Assembly (NCBI RefSeq): GCF_012955605.1
Contig: NZ_CP052135.1
Span: 2,120,711-2,184,710, forward strand
Length of the DNA stretch: 64,000 nt
Reading direction: 5' to 3'
From: Bacillus fonticola
Lineage (GTDB): Bacteria; Bacillota; Bacilli; Bacillales; JC228
In this document: positions 8,797-17,166 of the stretch, piece by piece
How positions within the stretch are numbered: the stretch's first letter is position 1
Layout of the letters: every line of letters starts with the position of its first letter
Made by a program: the position numbers and the translations under genes
Notes under the pieces: model-generated
What the model was told of the DNA's origin: nothing
Seen by the model: the letters and a program-made list of their open reading frames with translations, nothing else
The model's database searches: none

Positions 8797-9054
8797 CAAC
8801 CCACCTCCTGAGTAAAGATCATCAATACATACAGAAGAAAATATATACGGTCACTTAATCGACTAGCTTCCGTATTTTAAATCGTCTGTATTTATACCTA
8901 TGTCGCCCATAAGGAATTGTGTCTGTCCTTCTCCTTTCATCACCTACTGAACGTAAATTTAAAAATGGAATACTGTTACTTAATGGTTGACTGTTTCAGT
9001 TATGTATGTTGATAGTTTGCCTTGAGAACTCTTGAACACAGGACTATGTTTAAA
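8797..9054. other. Intergenic region upstream of sigK, no gene seen
   Basis: About 260 nt holding no ORF with a ribosome binding site. It must contain the sigK promoter, but I could not match a sigma-E or sigma-K consensus with confidence. Confidence 0.6.
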
Positions 9055-9093
9055 CGAAAATTGCCAAGAAAAGCATTCGCTTCTCTTGGCAAT
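9055..9093 (-). terminator. Intrinsic terminator of the YrzI-like transcription unit
   Basis: The arms at 9060-9074 and 9079-9093 form a 15-bp stem with one mismatch and a 4-nt loop, followed by TTTT on the minus strand. It closes the leftward unit containing the 19-codon ORF and the YrzI-like gene. Confidence 0.8.
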
Positions 9094-9171
9094 GTAAACA
9101 TCTAGTATGTGAATTCACGGGTGCTCGGTTATAATGCACCTCTCTGATGTAGCGCAGAGCTGTTAGCACAA

Positions 9172-9231
9172 CTACGCGCTATCGTCCTCTACCCAGGTTC
9201 GAATTTGCTGTGCATTCATTGATTTCCCCAT
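9172..9231 (-). CDS. Possible 19-residue peptide, unknown
   Basis: A short ORF starts at 9231 with a good ribosome binding site (GAGAGGA, 7 nt before the ATG) and encodes MGKSMNAQQIRTWVEDDSA. It lies 38 nt downstream of the YrzI-like gene and before a shared terminator, so it is probably transcribed with it. No family was recognised. It could be a genuine small peptide or the remnant of a longer gene. Confidence 0.35.
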   Translation of the reverse strand: MGKSMNAQQIRTWVEDDSA

Positions 9232-9269
9232 TGTTCTTCCTCTCCTCTCTCTTGTTCCCTAGTAGGTTT

Positions 9270-9416
9270 TTATGGTAAATGGCGGTACATTTCGTGAGCG
9301 CGATTACGAGAAGCTTCAAAAATTTCCTTCACTTTCTCGTTGTGCACATAAGATTCTAAGGACTTTTTGTTGCGTGAAACGGTTACCGTGAATCCAACGA
9401 AGTTTAGGGTCTTCAC
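9270..9416 (-). CDS. YrzI-like small protein
   Basis: This 48-residue protein begins MKTLNFVGFTVTVSRNKKSL and has a charged helical second half (VHNEKVKEIFEASRNRAHEMYR). That is the plan of the YrzI family of tiny Bacillus proteins, annotated as probable sporulation proteins. The start is GTG at 9416, with GGAGG 7 nt upstream. The long open frame to the right (to about 9803) has no better start and runs through a terminator, so it is not coding. Function unknown. Confidence 0.7.
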   Translation of the reverse strand: MKTLNFVGFTVTVSRNKKSLESYVHNEKVKEIFEASRNRAHEMYRHLP

Positions 9417-9452
9417 ATGTCTCCCTCCTTCCTTTGTTGCATTTTTAGGCAC

Positions 9453-9482
9453 AAAAAAACACCGCTTTTTTGGCAAGCAGTG
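9453..9482 (-). terminator. Intrinsic terminator in the leader of the YrzI-like gene
   Basis: On the minus strand an 8-bp stem (CACTGCTT with AAGCGGTG, one G-U pair) and a 7-nt loop are followed by seven T residues. It ends only 37 nt before the GTG start of the YrzI-like gene, leaving no room for a promoter in between. It may therefore act as an attenuator. Confidence 0.7.
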
Positions 9483-9824
9483 GTTCATACCTATGTATAC
9501 ACATGATAAGGAGTGCCTTTCCCTGAACAAGGCACACGCTCTACAGGCGCAGACAGTTAGAGCACTCACATCAGTGTGAGGTGTACGACACGACTTGTCA
9601 AATATGTTGTGAATATGAAGTTGTTTTGTTGCAAAGCTACAGTAACTTCCATTGTATTCGACCTCCATTCCGTTCCTCACATAGTAATTATACCCAATTA
9701 TTGGTCTCTTATAAACCTTAAAAATAGGCTGTTTTCTAGTTCGATAACGAGCCGTGTATTTCCGGTGCGGTATGTTATGTTCAGTACATCTCAATAGCAA
9801 CAAACTATGCGAAAAGAGCCAAAT
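9483..9824. other. Intergenic region without a supported gene
   Basis: About 340 nt. Two small perfect inverted repeats are visible (GTGCCTT/AAGGCAC at 9513-9519 and 9529-9535, and CTCACA/TGTGAG near 9565). Open frames here lack ribosome binding sites. It probably contains the promoter and long leader of the YrzI-like unit. Confidence 0.5.
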
Positions 9825-9858
9825 AAAAAAACTTCGCTATGGAAAAATCAGCGAAGTT
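9825..9858 (-). terminator. Intrinsic terminator of yrhC
   Basis: A 9-bp stem (AACTTCGCT at 9830-9838 and AGCGAAGTT at 9850-9858) is followed by seven T residues on the minus strand, about 30 nt after the yrhC stop. Confidence 0.9.
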
Positions 9859-9890
9859 TATCTTTTAAGTTACCATCAACCAACTTATCA

Positions 9891-10139
9891 TTAAGCTGAT
9901 GGAGAATCGTTATGATCTTGCAGTGCGCGATGGCATCGACGAGCTGTAAAAAAGCAAGTAGTGGCCATCAGAAGCAACACGAATGTTCCTATCATGAGTA
10001 GGTTAGTCGTAAAATCTGTTTTTTCAATTGACGGGATGACCGTACCTAAATACAAAAAAACGCTTACTGCCATCGAAACGAGCGCAAATCGTTTGTAATC
10101 TTCCATTTTGGCCTTCAGTTCTTTTGCCTTATTTTTCAA
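9891..10139 (-). CDS. yrhC: YrhC-like membrane protein
   Basis: This 82-residue protein has two hydrophobic segments (about residues 17-36 and 43-65) and a basic N-terminal helix. It matches the YrhC family found downstream of mtnN in Bacillus. The start is TTG at 10139 with AAGGTGA about 7 nt upstream; the first ATG (residue 12) lacks a good site. In B. subtilis yrhC follows mccA-mccB, but here it follows mtnN directly. Function unknown. Confidence 0.72.
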   Translation of the reverse strand: MKNKAKELKAKMEDYKRFALVSMAVSVFLYLGTVIPSIEKTDFTTNLLMIGTFVLLLMATTCFFTARRCHRALQDHNDSPSA

Positions 10140-10234
10140 GAACGATCACCTTCCTTGCTCACTGTTACGTTCAGTGTAGCATAGGAAAGTACTTCTGTAA
10201 GGCTGTAATAGTTGGTAATAGTTCCAGTTGTTCA

Positions 10235-10933
10235 TTATACCCCCAGTGCCACAATAACCTTTTCAACAAGAGTCGTAGAGTGTTCAGCAGCTTGTTCCAA
10301 AAATGATTCAAAGGAGACGTTTGATTCTTGTCCTGCTATATCTGAAAGCGCCCTTATCACAACAAACGGTACTTTAAACGCGTAGGCAACTTGAGCGATA
10401 GCTGCTGCTTCCATCTCGGTAGCAATCACATGAGGAAACTGTGACTTCACTTGCTTCACTCGGTCAGAGTCTTGCATAAACGCATCCCCTGATGCAATCC
10501 ACCCATAAGCAGCCTGAAGCCCCATTAGTGCGCTCGCTTTTTGCTTCGTTAGCGTTCGTAGGCTTTCGTCAGCCGAGAACGTAGCAGGCATCCCTGGTAC
10601 TTGTCCCGGTACGTATCCAAACGCAGTGACATCCACATCATGATGAAGTACTTCGGTGGAGATAACAAGATCCCCTACCTGTAAGTCCTTAGACACGCCT
10701 CCAGCTGAACCCGTGTTAATCATATGAGTTGGTTGATAGAGTTGACAGAGTATTGTTGTGGTCATAGCAGCATTCACTTTGCCTATTCCCGATTTGACAA
10801 GCACAACAGATACTCCTTCTAGTTTGCCTTCTGTAAATTCACTACCTGCAATATGAGTTGTGGCAGTGTCTGTTAGCTTCTGGCGAATGAGTGCTACCTC
10901 TTCTTCCATCGCTCCGATAATTCCAATTGGCAT
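10235..10933 (-). CDS. mtnN: 5'-methylthioadenosine/S-adenosylhomocysteine nucleosidase
   Basis: The enzyme removes adenine from methylthioadenosine and S-adenosylhomocysteine. This recycles by-products of SAM-dependent methylation and polyamine synthesis. The 232-residue protein shows the nucleosidase hallmarks: the IGIIGAMEEE start, NTGSAGG (near 77), the substrate-binding ATEMEAAA motif, and the catalytic Asp in IRALSDIAG. The ATG at 10933 has AAGGGA 9 nt upstream. In B. subtilis the gene is cotranscribed with yrrT, mccA and mccB; none of those is present here. Confidence 0.96.
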   Translation of the reverse strand: MPIGIIGAMEEEVALIRQKLTDTATTHIAGSEFTEGKLEGVSVVLVKSGIGKVNAAMTTTILCQLYQPTHMINTGSAGGVSKDLQVGDLVISTEVLHHDVDVTAFGYVPGQVPGMPATFSADESLRTLTKQKASALMGLQAAYGWIASGDAFMQDSDRVKQVKSQFPHVIATEMEAAAIAQVAYAFKVPFVVIRALSDIAGQESNVSFESFLEQAAEHSTTLVEKVIVALGV

Positions 10934-11031
10934 ACACTTCGTTCCCTTCTCCTAGCATCGAAAGTCATTGTACCATAGACAAGAAGAAATTAGAAAAGAG
11001 GAAGCGTTTCCTTCCCGCCCCCTCTTAATTG

Positions 11032-11775
11032 TCATTTTTTATCATTTTCCTTTAATTCTTCTACTCTTGTTGGCTTCCATCCTTGACGGTCTATCCACTC
11101 CAAATAGACACGATAGGCAGTCGTTTTCGTTTCATCACTGACTGTAGCAACGGCTTGTGAAGGTCCGCCACCTTCCATCCACCACGTAACCATGCTTTCA
11201 GTCGGAATACCAGTTGCGTATGATACTGCTTGAATCTTTTCAGACCAGTCTTTTGATGTATCATCGAAGTTGTTCGTGTGCTCTCCTGTCTGGCTAGTTG
11301 GAACAGGACCCCAGCTGTCGTCCTTGTACGTACGGACAACATTAGGATCATCAGTCACGTTTTCCACTACCACTCCGTCTCGAGCAGAAATTGATTCTGC
11401 TTTCTCATTAGAGTTATCGTCTTGCTCTTCACTATTTTCGTCAATACTATTTTTCGTGTTTTCTTCTTCAGCGTTCGAGTCTGAACGTGTATCCTCCTCG
11501 CTTGCACTAGTTTCTTCGTCAGATGTTTCTTCGTTAGTATCATTAGAGTCGTTAGAAGAGTCGCCTCCGTCATCATTTCCTGTACCAGTTTCAGTATCTG
11601 GAGCCGGTGACGTTGCTTGACTCGCTCCGTCGTCTCCTCCACCACCAAAAGCAAGAGTAACTCCTACTACTACAATGAACAGGACAATGACACCAATAAG
11701 ACTATTTAAGATGAGGTTTGTTCTTCGCTTTTTCGCTCGCTCGCTTGAACGGCTAACGTAAAAATCATTTTTCAT
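11032..11775 (-). CDS. yrrS: YrrS-family membrane protein (DUF1510)
   Basis: This 247-residue protein has a basic cytoplasmic start, one membrane helix (about residues 23-43) and a long acidic Ser/Asp/Glu/Asn-rich linker (about 50-135). The C-terminal conserved domain contains SWGPVPTSQTGEHTNNF and the WWMEGGGPSQAVATVS stretch typical of DUF1510. It lies just downstream of pbpI, as in B. subtilis, suggesting a cell-envelope role with that penicillin-binding protein. The ATG at 11775 follows GGAGG by 9 nt. Molecular function unknown. Confidence 0.9.
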   Translation of the reverse strand: MKNDFYVSRSSERAKKRRTNLILNSLIGVIVLFIVVVGVTLAFGGGGDDGASQATSPAPDTETGTGNDDGGDSSNDSNDTNEETSDEETSASEEDTRSDSNAEEENTKNSIDENSEEQDDNSNEKAESISARDGVVVENVTDDPNVVRTYKDDSWGPVPTSQTGEHTNNFDDTSKDWSEKIQAVSYATGIPTESMVTWWMEGGGPSQAVATVSDETKTTAYRVYLEWIDRQGWKPTRVEELKENDKK

Positions 11776-11882
11776 CCGTGAATCCCTCCACTCCCCTTAT
11801 ATAGTAACAGAAGTGGTCGATTTCGCATATGACAGTAGACGAACTGTTACAAACTTGATACGAAAATGGAATTTTTTTTAAT

Positions 11883-13652
11883 TTACTGTTGTTGATCAAA
11901 TTCGTAAAGTGCCTTCACAACGTCCTGGAACAAACCATTGATCCCACCTTCACTTGATGGCACACCCAGGTTAACAACCGCGAGAGCATACTTCGGTTGT
12001 TCAAATGGAAAATAACCAGCAAACCATTTATTGTACTTTGTATCCTCCTCCTTTGTCGTAGCAGTTGAGACATCTCCTGTTCCAGACTTGCCGGCTACTT
12101 CATAAGGGAGCTCTTGAAACCATCTTCCCGTTCCTTCTTCGTTTGTTACTACTTCACGTAAAAGAGATTGTACTTTCATCGCTCCATACGGCGACAATTC
12201 TTCAGAAGAATCAACTGATTGTTGATCAAATTCATACAGCTTTGAACCATCTTGATAGTCCATTTCTGAAACAATTCTAGGAGGAATTTGTTCACCACCT
12301 CTGGCAATCGTCGCCATCATATTTGCAACGGCCAGTGGAGTTGCGCGTACTTCGTATTGACCAATTCCGGTTTGTGATAAGTAGTTTTTATCGGTAGTTG
12401 GCTCGTCCAGAAATACCCTGCCCGCATCTTCTTTGTGGAGTGGTCGAAAGTTTTCAACGTGATACACATCGCCTTCCCAACCAACAGGACCTAGTAAACC
12501 TACTTTTTTGGCGTACGTTTCTAAAGTCGTTTCATCGAGCTTTTGTAACTCATTGGTCAGTTGCGCAAAGGTATTGTTGCAACTAATGGCAAAGCTTTCT
12601 TCAAAATTTCGCATCCCGTAGTCATATCGATTTTCCTCCCCAAAAATACTTTGGGAGCAATCGAATGTTCTTGTCTTCACATCTATGCCTTTTTCAATAG
12701 TGGCCGCCGCAACTACTGTTTTAAATACGGATCCAATTACTTGTTGTTGCGTCATCCGATTACGCGCCGAGTCCTCTTTGAAAGGATCCTCATAAGATAT
12801 AGAAGGGCGTGATACCATACTCAAAATATTGCCGGACTGTACGTCCAATAAGACGAGACCTCCTTTTTGTATGTCGTATGCATCGACGAGTTCTTCCATC
12901 TTTTCTTGGATGGTTAAGTCTAATGTTGTTTTCATCTTTAACGGGTAAAATGGATTCCCGGGATCCGTATATTTTACATCAATCCCGAACAATGGTCCTC
13001 CGATGCCATCAACGTGATACAGAAGCTTGGTTGCTCCTTCTTGTACAAGAAATTCGTCAAAACTTTCTTCAAGACCGGATATCCCAATCTCTTGGTTCAA
13101 AGGAAAGTCACGATCAGGGTATCTCTCTTGTAATACTGTTGGATTTTCACCAGTGATACCAATCGTATGAGCAGCTAATGATTTCTCCCGCGGGAAATCA
13201 GTTAACGTCGCGAACACACCGGGTATTTTCAGTTCATTTATTTGTCGTACTTGCTCCTCTGTTAGCTCCATAGGATCTGGTTCCCCAAATGCAAATGGCT
13301 CCTTTGCTTGTTGAATAGCTTCCTCTAATTCCTTTACAGGCACATCCACTATTTGCGCTACGGCTTCTTGATCCCATTTAATTGACTCTAGAAAAGGAAA
13401 TAAGAGCAAGGCTGGAATTTGTCTATGCGTAATGGGCTCCCCGTTGCGATCGACAAACGTCCCACGTCCTTCGTGAATGGTAAGCGCTTGGGTTCGCTGT
13501 GCAACACTTTGTTCATATAAATTAATTTGTCGATCTGAAAACGATTCTGTTTCGATTAATTGTAGTTGACCCAATCTGACTAGAAGAACGACGATACCAA
13601 GGATACAACCAACCAGTAACGAAATGGTTCTTCTTTTGATTATTCGTTTCAT
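11883..13652 (-). CDS. pbpI: Class B penicillin-binding protein PbpI
   Basis: This is a peptidoglycan D,D-transpeptidase anchored by an N-terminal membrane helix (about residues 7-27). A non-catalytic dimerisation domain comes first. The transpeptidase domain shows SVFK (active-site Ser), SCNN and KSGTG in that order. The start at 13652 (MKRIIKRRT) is chosen over an ATG five codons upstream because GAGGTG lies 7 nt before it. That ribosome binding site is part of the hairpin at 13656-13690, so translation may be structure-dependent. PbpI homologues are linked to sporulation in B. subtilis. Confidence 0.93.
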   Translation of the reverse strand: MKRIIKRRTISLLVGCILGIVVLLVRLGQLQLIETESFSDRQINLYEQSVAQRTQALTIHEGRGTFVDRNGEPITHRQIPALLLFPFLESIKWDQEAVAQIVDVPVKELEEAIQQAKEPFAFGEPDPMELTEEQVRQINELKIPGVFATLTDFPREKSLAAHTIGITGENPTVLQERYPDRDFPLNQEIGISGLEESFDEFLVQEGATKLLYHVDGIGGPLFGIDVKYTDPGNPFYPLKMKTTLDLTIQEKMEELVDAYDIQKGGLVLLDVQSGNILSMVSRPSISYEDPFKEDSARNRMTQQQVIGSVFKTVVAAATIEKGIDVKTRTFDCSQSIFGEENRYDYGMRNFEESFAISCNNTFAQLTNELQKLDETTLETYAKKVGLLGPVGWEGDVYHVENFRPLHKEDAGRVFLDEPTTDKNYLSQTGIGQYEVRATPLAVANMMATIARGGEQIPPRIVSEMDYQDGSKLYEFDQQSVDSSEELSPYGAMKVQSLLREVVTNEEGTGRWFQELPYEVAGKSGTGDVSTATTKEEDTKYNKWFAGYFPFEQPKYALAVVNLGVPSSEGGINGLFQDVVKALYEFDQQQ

Positions 13653-13655
13653 ACA

Positions 13656-13690
13656 AAAGCACCTCATCCACAGTGTGGACGAGGTGCTTT
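13656..13690 (-). terminator. Hairpin between greA and pbpI, terminator-like, covers pbpI RBS
   Basis: A 10-bp stem (13656-13665 with 13681-13690) with an inner CCAC/GTGG pairing lies 10 nt after greA. On the minus strand the 3' arm contains GAGGTGC, the pbpI ribosome binding site, and is followed by TTTTG, a short U-tract. It could act as a leaky terminator, as a translational lock, or both. Confidence 0.7.
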
Positions 13691-13700
13691 TTATTTAACC

Positions 13701-14177
13701 TTAGTGAATCTTTATTATTTTCACATTCATTTCGCCACCTGGTGTTTGAACGTTTACTTCATCGCCAACTGCTTTTCCAAGTAGACTTTTTGCGATAGGA
13801 GAATCGTTTGAAATTTTTCCGTCAAATGGATCAGCTTCCGCACTCCCGACAATCGTATACGTTTCTTCTTCACCGTCTGGTAGTTCTTGGAAAGTTACAT
13901 TTTTTCCAAGAGTGACAGTATCTGAATTCATTTCATCTTCTTTTATAATCTTTGCGTTCCGAACCATGTTCTCAAGCGTCGTAATTCGACCTTCGACAAA
14001 AGCCTGTTCTTCTTTTGCCGAATCATACTCTGAGTTCTCAGACAAGTCTCCAAAGCTACGCGCGATTTTAATTCGTTCCACGACTTCTTTACGTTTTACC
14101 ATTTTTAGTTGTTCTAATTCTTGTTCAAGTTTTTCTTTTCCTTTTTGCGTCATAGGAAATACTTTTTCTACTGGCAC
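13701..14177 (-). CDS. greA: Transcription elongation factor GreA
   Basis: GreA rescues backtracked RNA polymerase by stimulating transcript cleavage. The 158-residue protein has the coiled-coil N-domain with the acidic tip ([16 protein letters not shown] near residues 41-56) and the C-terminal FKBP-like domain. The start is the GTG at 14177, giving PVEKVFPMT as in B. subtilis, with AAGGAG 8 nt before it. An in-frame GTG three codons upstream overlaps that site and is rejected. In B. subtilis greA follows udk closely, but here 346 nt separate them. Confidence 0.96.
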   Translation of the reverse strand: MPVEKVFPMTQKGKEKLEQELEQLKMVKRKEVVERIKIARSFGDLSENSEYDSAKEEQAFVEGRITTLENMVRNAKIIKEDEMNSDTVTLGKNVTFQELPDGEEETYTIVGSAEADPFDGKISNDSPIAKSLLGKAVGDEVNVQTPGGEMNVKIIKIH

Positions 14178-14523
14178 AAATTCCACTCCTTTGATCTCAC
14201 AGATCCGTTCAACTTGCTCATTAGGTCTGTCAAAAAGTATGTATATATGGACAGCGCGTCCAAAAGAATTGGGCGCGCCTTTTCCATACTTATTCTAATC
14301 CTTATACCACAAACGTTTTCCTTAAAAAAGTCACTTTCAAGAGAACACGCCACTGAAGATATGATAAGTTTCCATCGTAGCGCTTTTCACGGGAATAGAG
14401 ATCCTTTAGATTTACTGTCAGTATACGTTGTGTTCCCTTGAAATACAACTGTTTACCAAAAAAACTATCATGAAAACCACACTCAGCTTTTGCATAAACG
14501 GGACATAAAGTCATCATGGATTT
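14178..14523. other. Long udk-greA intergenic region
   Basis: There is no supported gene here. A GC-rich imperfect inverted repeat (GCGCGTCC/GGGCGCGC, about 14254-14278) sits in the middle, and a TTGACA hexamer on the minus strand near 14226-14231 lacks a matching -10. The greA promoter is probably here. A 71-codon minus-strand frame at 14302-14517 has no ribosome binding site. Confidence 0.5.
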
Positions 14524-15159
14524 TTACAAAAACGTCTTCTGTTCAAGAATGGTCTGTATTTTAGTTACCATTAAGTCTATTGCGACATGATTTTGTCCAC
14601 CTTCTGGGATGATCACATCTGCGTAACGCTTTGTAGGTTCAATAAACTGGTTGTGCATCGGACGAACTACATTCACATATTGATCGATCACCGATTGAAT
14701 GGTTCGGTCACGCTCTTCAATGTCCCGTAACATCCTGCGAATGATCCGAATATCTGCATCCGTATCGACAAATAGTTTAATGTCCATTAAGTCACGAAGA
14801 CGTTCGTCCTCCAGAATAAGAATGCCTTCCAAAATAATAACGTCTTTTGGTTCTACATGTACCACCTTGTCAGACCGTGTATGCATCGTGTAATCGTATA
14901 CAGGTTTCTCAATCGGTTTATATTTTAACAAAGTGAGGATGTGTTCAATGAGCAAGTCGTGATCAAACGCTAATGGATGATCGTAATTCGTTTGCAAACG
15001 CTCTTCATATGCTACTGTACTCTGATCCTTATAATAAGAGTCTTGTTCGATCATTAAGACGGTTCGATTTTGAAAACGGTCACAGATGGCTTTGGTCACA
15101 CTTGTTTTCCCAGACCCACTTCCTCCTGCAACTCCAATCACAACAGGTTTTGCTTCCAT
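14524..15159 (-). CDS. udk: Uridine kinase
   Basis: The enzyme phosphorylates uridine and cytidine in pyrimidine salvage. The 211-residue protein has the P-loop [12 protein letters not shown] (residues 9-20), the substrate site YDHPLAFD and the DVIILEGI strand typical of bacterial Udk. The ATG at 15159 is preceded by AAAGGAG. It lies 38 nt downstream of trmR. In B. subtilis two U32-peptidase-like genes (trhP1, trhP2) sit between these genes; here they are missing. Confidence 0.96.
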   Translation of the reverse strand: MEAKPVVIGVAGGSGSGKTSVTKAICDRFQNRTVLMIEQDSYYKDQSTVAYEERLQTNYDHPLAFDHDLLIEHILTLLKYKPIEKPVYDYTMHTRSDKVVHVEPKDVIILEGILILEDERLRDLMDIKLFVDTDADIRIIRRMLRDIEERDRTIQSVIDQYVNVVRPMHNQFIEPTKRYADVIIPEGGQNHVAIDLMVTKIQTILEQKTFL

Positions 15160-15197
15160 GTACCTATTGCTCCTTTCACATTATGTTACGTCTAGGC

Positions 15198-15821
15198 TTA
15201 CTCTTTGTGTCCTCCGCTTTCATGATTTCGCACAACGACCATAACACCATCACCTACCGGATAGGTAACTGCAGTATAATCAACTTGTTCTTCCATCCAT
15301 TCGTGAAAGCGTCTCATCTTCTTAGCTAACTGTTGCATTCGTTTCGTAGGCGCTTCTCCTTCAAATACGTACCCTCTGAAAAGTACATTGTCGATATAAA
15401 TGACCCCCTCCGGACGTAGAGAAGGTGCGTATAATTGAAAAAAGGCTTCGTAATGCCCTTTTGCAGCGTCAATAAACAAAGCATCAAATGAACCGTATGA
15501 GGCCACCTCTTCGTGCACATCCAAAGCATCTCCGAGCAGAAGATGCATCGTTTTTTGACATCCAGCTCGATCGACATATCGACATGCTTGCTGAAAGCGA
15601 ATTTCGTCACGTTCAACCGTGACAATTTCAGCGCTTGGGCAAACTGATTTCATCTGCAAAGCTGAATAGCCGATGGCAGTGCCGATTTCTAAAATTCGCT
15701 TAGGCTGTTGAATGCGTAAAAACTGTAGCATTCCTTCCAAACCGTCGCGCTCCATAATCGGTATACGGTCACGTAATGCGACTTCTTCCATTTCAGCAAA
15801 CAATTCATTCCACCTTGTCAT
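15198..15821 (-). CDS. trmR: tRNA 5-hydroxyuridine methyltransferase TrmR (YrrM)
   Basis: This is a SAM-dependent O-methyltransferase of 207 residues. It shows the motif I region LEIGTAIGYSA, the acidic VTVERD and the FIDAAKGHYE and YIDNVLFRG metal/substrate segments of the catechol-methyltransferase-like family. The B. subtilis orthologue YrrM converts wobble 5-hydroxyuridine to 5-methoxyuridine. The ATG at 15821 follows GAGG by 9 nt, and upstream methionines lack a spaced site. The enzymes that make 5-hydroxyuridine are not encoded nearby, so its substrate must come from elsewhere. Confidence 0.88.
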   Translation of the reverse strand: MTRWNELFAEMEEVALRDRIPIMERDGLEGMLQFLRIQQPKRILEIGTAIGYSALQMKSVCPSAEIVTVERDEIRFQQACRYVDRAGCQKTMHLLLGDALDVHEEVASYGSFDALFIDAAKGHYEAFFQLYAPSLRPEGVIYIDNVLFRGYVFEGEAPTKRMQQLAKKMRRFHEWMEEQVDYTAVTYPVGDGVMVVVRNHESGGHKE

Positions 15822-15942
15822 CTGTATCATCCTCTTAGCATGGGAAAAGGCAGGTGAGCGAACCTCTGCACACCAGCCTTTCACCACGAACTATGCAAAA
15901 TCACTCGTACTATTGTAGCACATCATTCTTGTTTGTGAAGAG

Positions 15943-17037
15943 TTACCCTCTCGAATCAATCTCTGCCTTACGTTCGTTATGTTCTTCAAGAGTTTTAGTA
16001 AAGTACACTTCTCCTTCTTCGTCGGCTTGGAAGTAAAGATAAGAAGAAGTCTCAGGTTCTAAAGCCGCCTCTAAAGATGTTTGTCCAGCATTCGCAATAG
16101 GACCAGGAGGGAGTCCCGTATTTTTGTACGTATTGTACGGAGAATCAACTTCCAAGTCCTCATACAGCACGCGGTCTAGTTGTTCTCCTAACGCATATAA
16201 GATGGTTGGATCGGTTTGCAAAGGCATGCCTTCATCAATTCGATTAAAGAAGACACTCGCAATTAAGTCACGGTCAGTTTTAGCCGTGGCCTCTTCTTCA
16301 ATTAATGAAGCCATCGTTAACCATTCATGAACTGTTAACCCCTTCTCCTGAATTTGTCCAGAATATTGATTCATCATATCGTTCGTCTTTTTCAACATTT
16401 CTTGGATAATTGTTTTTACGGAAGGAGCTTCTTCTGTGAAACCATAAGTTGCAGGAAACAAGTAACCTTCAAGAGGATACTGAACATTCTCCGCAAAGGC
16501 ATCCTCACCAAGGAGTTTCGGATAGAAAGATTGAAGCTCTTTTAAGTAAGCTTCGTCGTTGAGAATTGCCCAAACGTCTGCTTCCTCTTGTGCCGTTTTC
16601 CCAGCAATAATTTCGGAAATTTCCTTCAGTTGTTTCCCTTCAGGAATGGTAATTCGAAATAAAACTTCTTCCACGACTTTCCCTGTCTTCAAACTTGCAA
16701 TAATATCATCTAACTCCATATTTGGTGACAGCTGATACTCTCCTGCCTGAAAATCAGATTCGTTGTTAAACTTCGTATAATAACGAAAGATCGTCGCGTT
16801 TTTCACAATGCCTGCTTCTTCCAAAATATCCGAAATACTTGTGACGGAAGATCCGATAGGGATGTTCACTGTTTTCATTTCATTGCTCTCGGCGTCAACT
16901 GGCTCTAAAGCTGAGGAAACGTACACGTATCCAAAAATACCCCCGCCCACTAAAATAAGCGCGATTACTGAGGTAACGGTGAACACAATGCGACGAATAA
17001 CACGTGCCTCCCTAGCCTTCTCTTGATAATCAGACAC
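15943..17037 (-). CDS. mltG: Endolytic murein transglycosylase MltG
   Basis: MltG cleaves nascent glycan strands at the membrane and so sets chain ends during peptidoglycan synthesis. The protein (about 364 residues) has an N-terminal membrane helix (about residues 18-40), a LysM-like region and the YceG catalytic domain with the TMASLIEEEA motif holding the catalytic Glu. It ends with the conserved PPGPIANAG segment. The GTG at 17037 is preferred to one four codons upstream that overlaps the AAGGAG site; the choice is not certain. A strong terminator separates it from yrzB. Confidence 0.93.
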   Translation of the reverse strand: MSDYQEKAREARVIRRIVFTVTSVIALILVGGGIFGYVYVSSALEPVDAESNEMKTVNIPIGSSVTSISDILEEAGIVKNATIFRYYTKFNNESDFQAGEYQLSPNMELDDIIASLKTGKVVEEVLFRITIPEGKQLKEISEIIAGKTAQEEADVWAILNDEAYLKELQSFYPKLLGEDAFAENVQYPLEGYLFPATYGFTEEAPSVKTIIQEMLKKTNDMMNQYSGQIQEKGLTVHEWLTMASLIEEEATAKTDRDLIASVFFNRIDEGMPLQTDPTILYALGEQLDRVLYEDLEVDSPYNTYKNTGLPPGPIANAGQTSLEAALEPETSSYLYFQADEEGEVYFTKTLEEHNERKAEIDSRG

Positions 17038-17113
17038 GTCGCCTGTCACTCCTTTGCTGCGTCATGTAGTGAGTCTCTCAAACAGTATACAACAAATTTC
17101 TACAGGAACACAC

Positions 17114-17151
17114 AAAAAACGAGCGATCGGCTTCATAAGAGATCGCTCGTT
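17114..17151 (-). terminator. Intrinsic terminator of the ireB-ruvX-yrzB unit
   Basis: An 11-bp perfect stem (AACGAGCGATC at 17118-17128 with its complement at 17141-17151) is followed by T6 on the minus strand, 16 nt after the yrzB stop. Confidence 0.92.
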
Positions 17152-17166
17152 TCATCATTTTAAGTT

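Noticed and set aside
9417..9803. Extension of the YrzI-like frame to 177 codons
   Set aside because: The extension crosses a terminator and has an arbitrary composition; the GTG at 9416 has the only good ribosome binding site.
14302..14517. 71-codon minus-strand ORF between udk and greA
   Set aside because: No ribosome binding site, no recognisable domain, and codon use unlike the neighbours.
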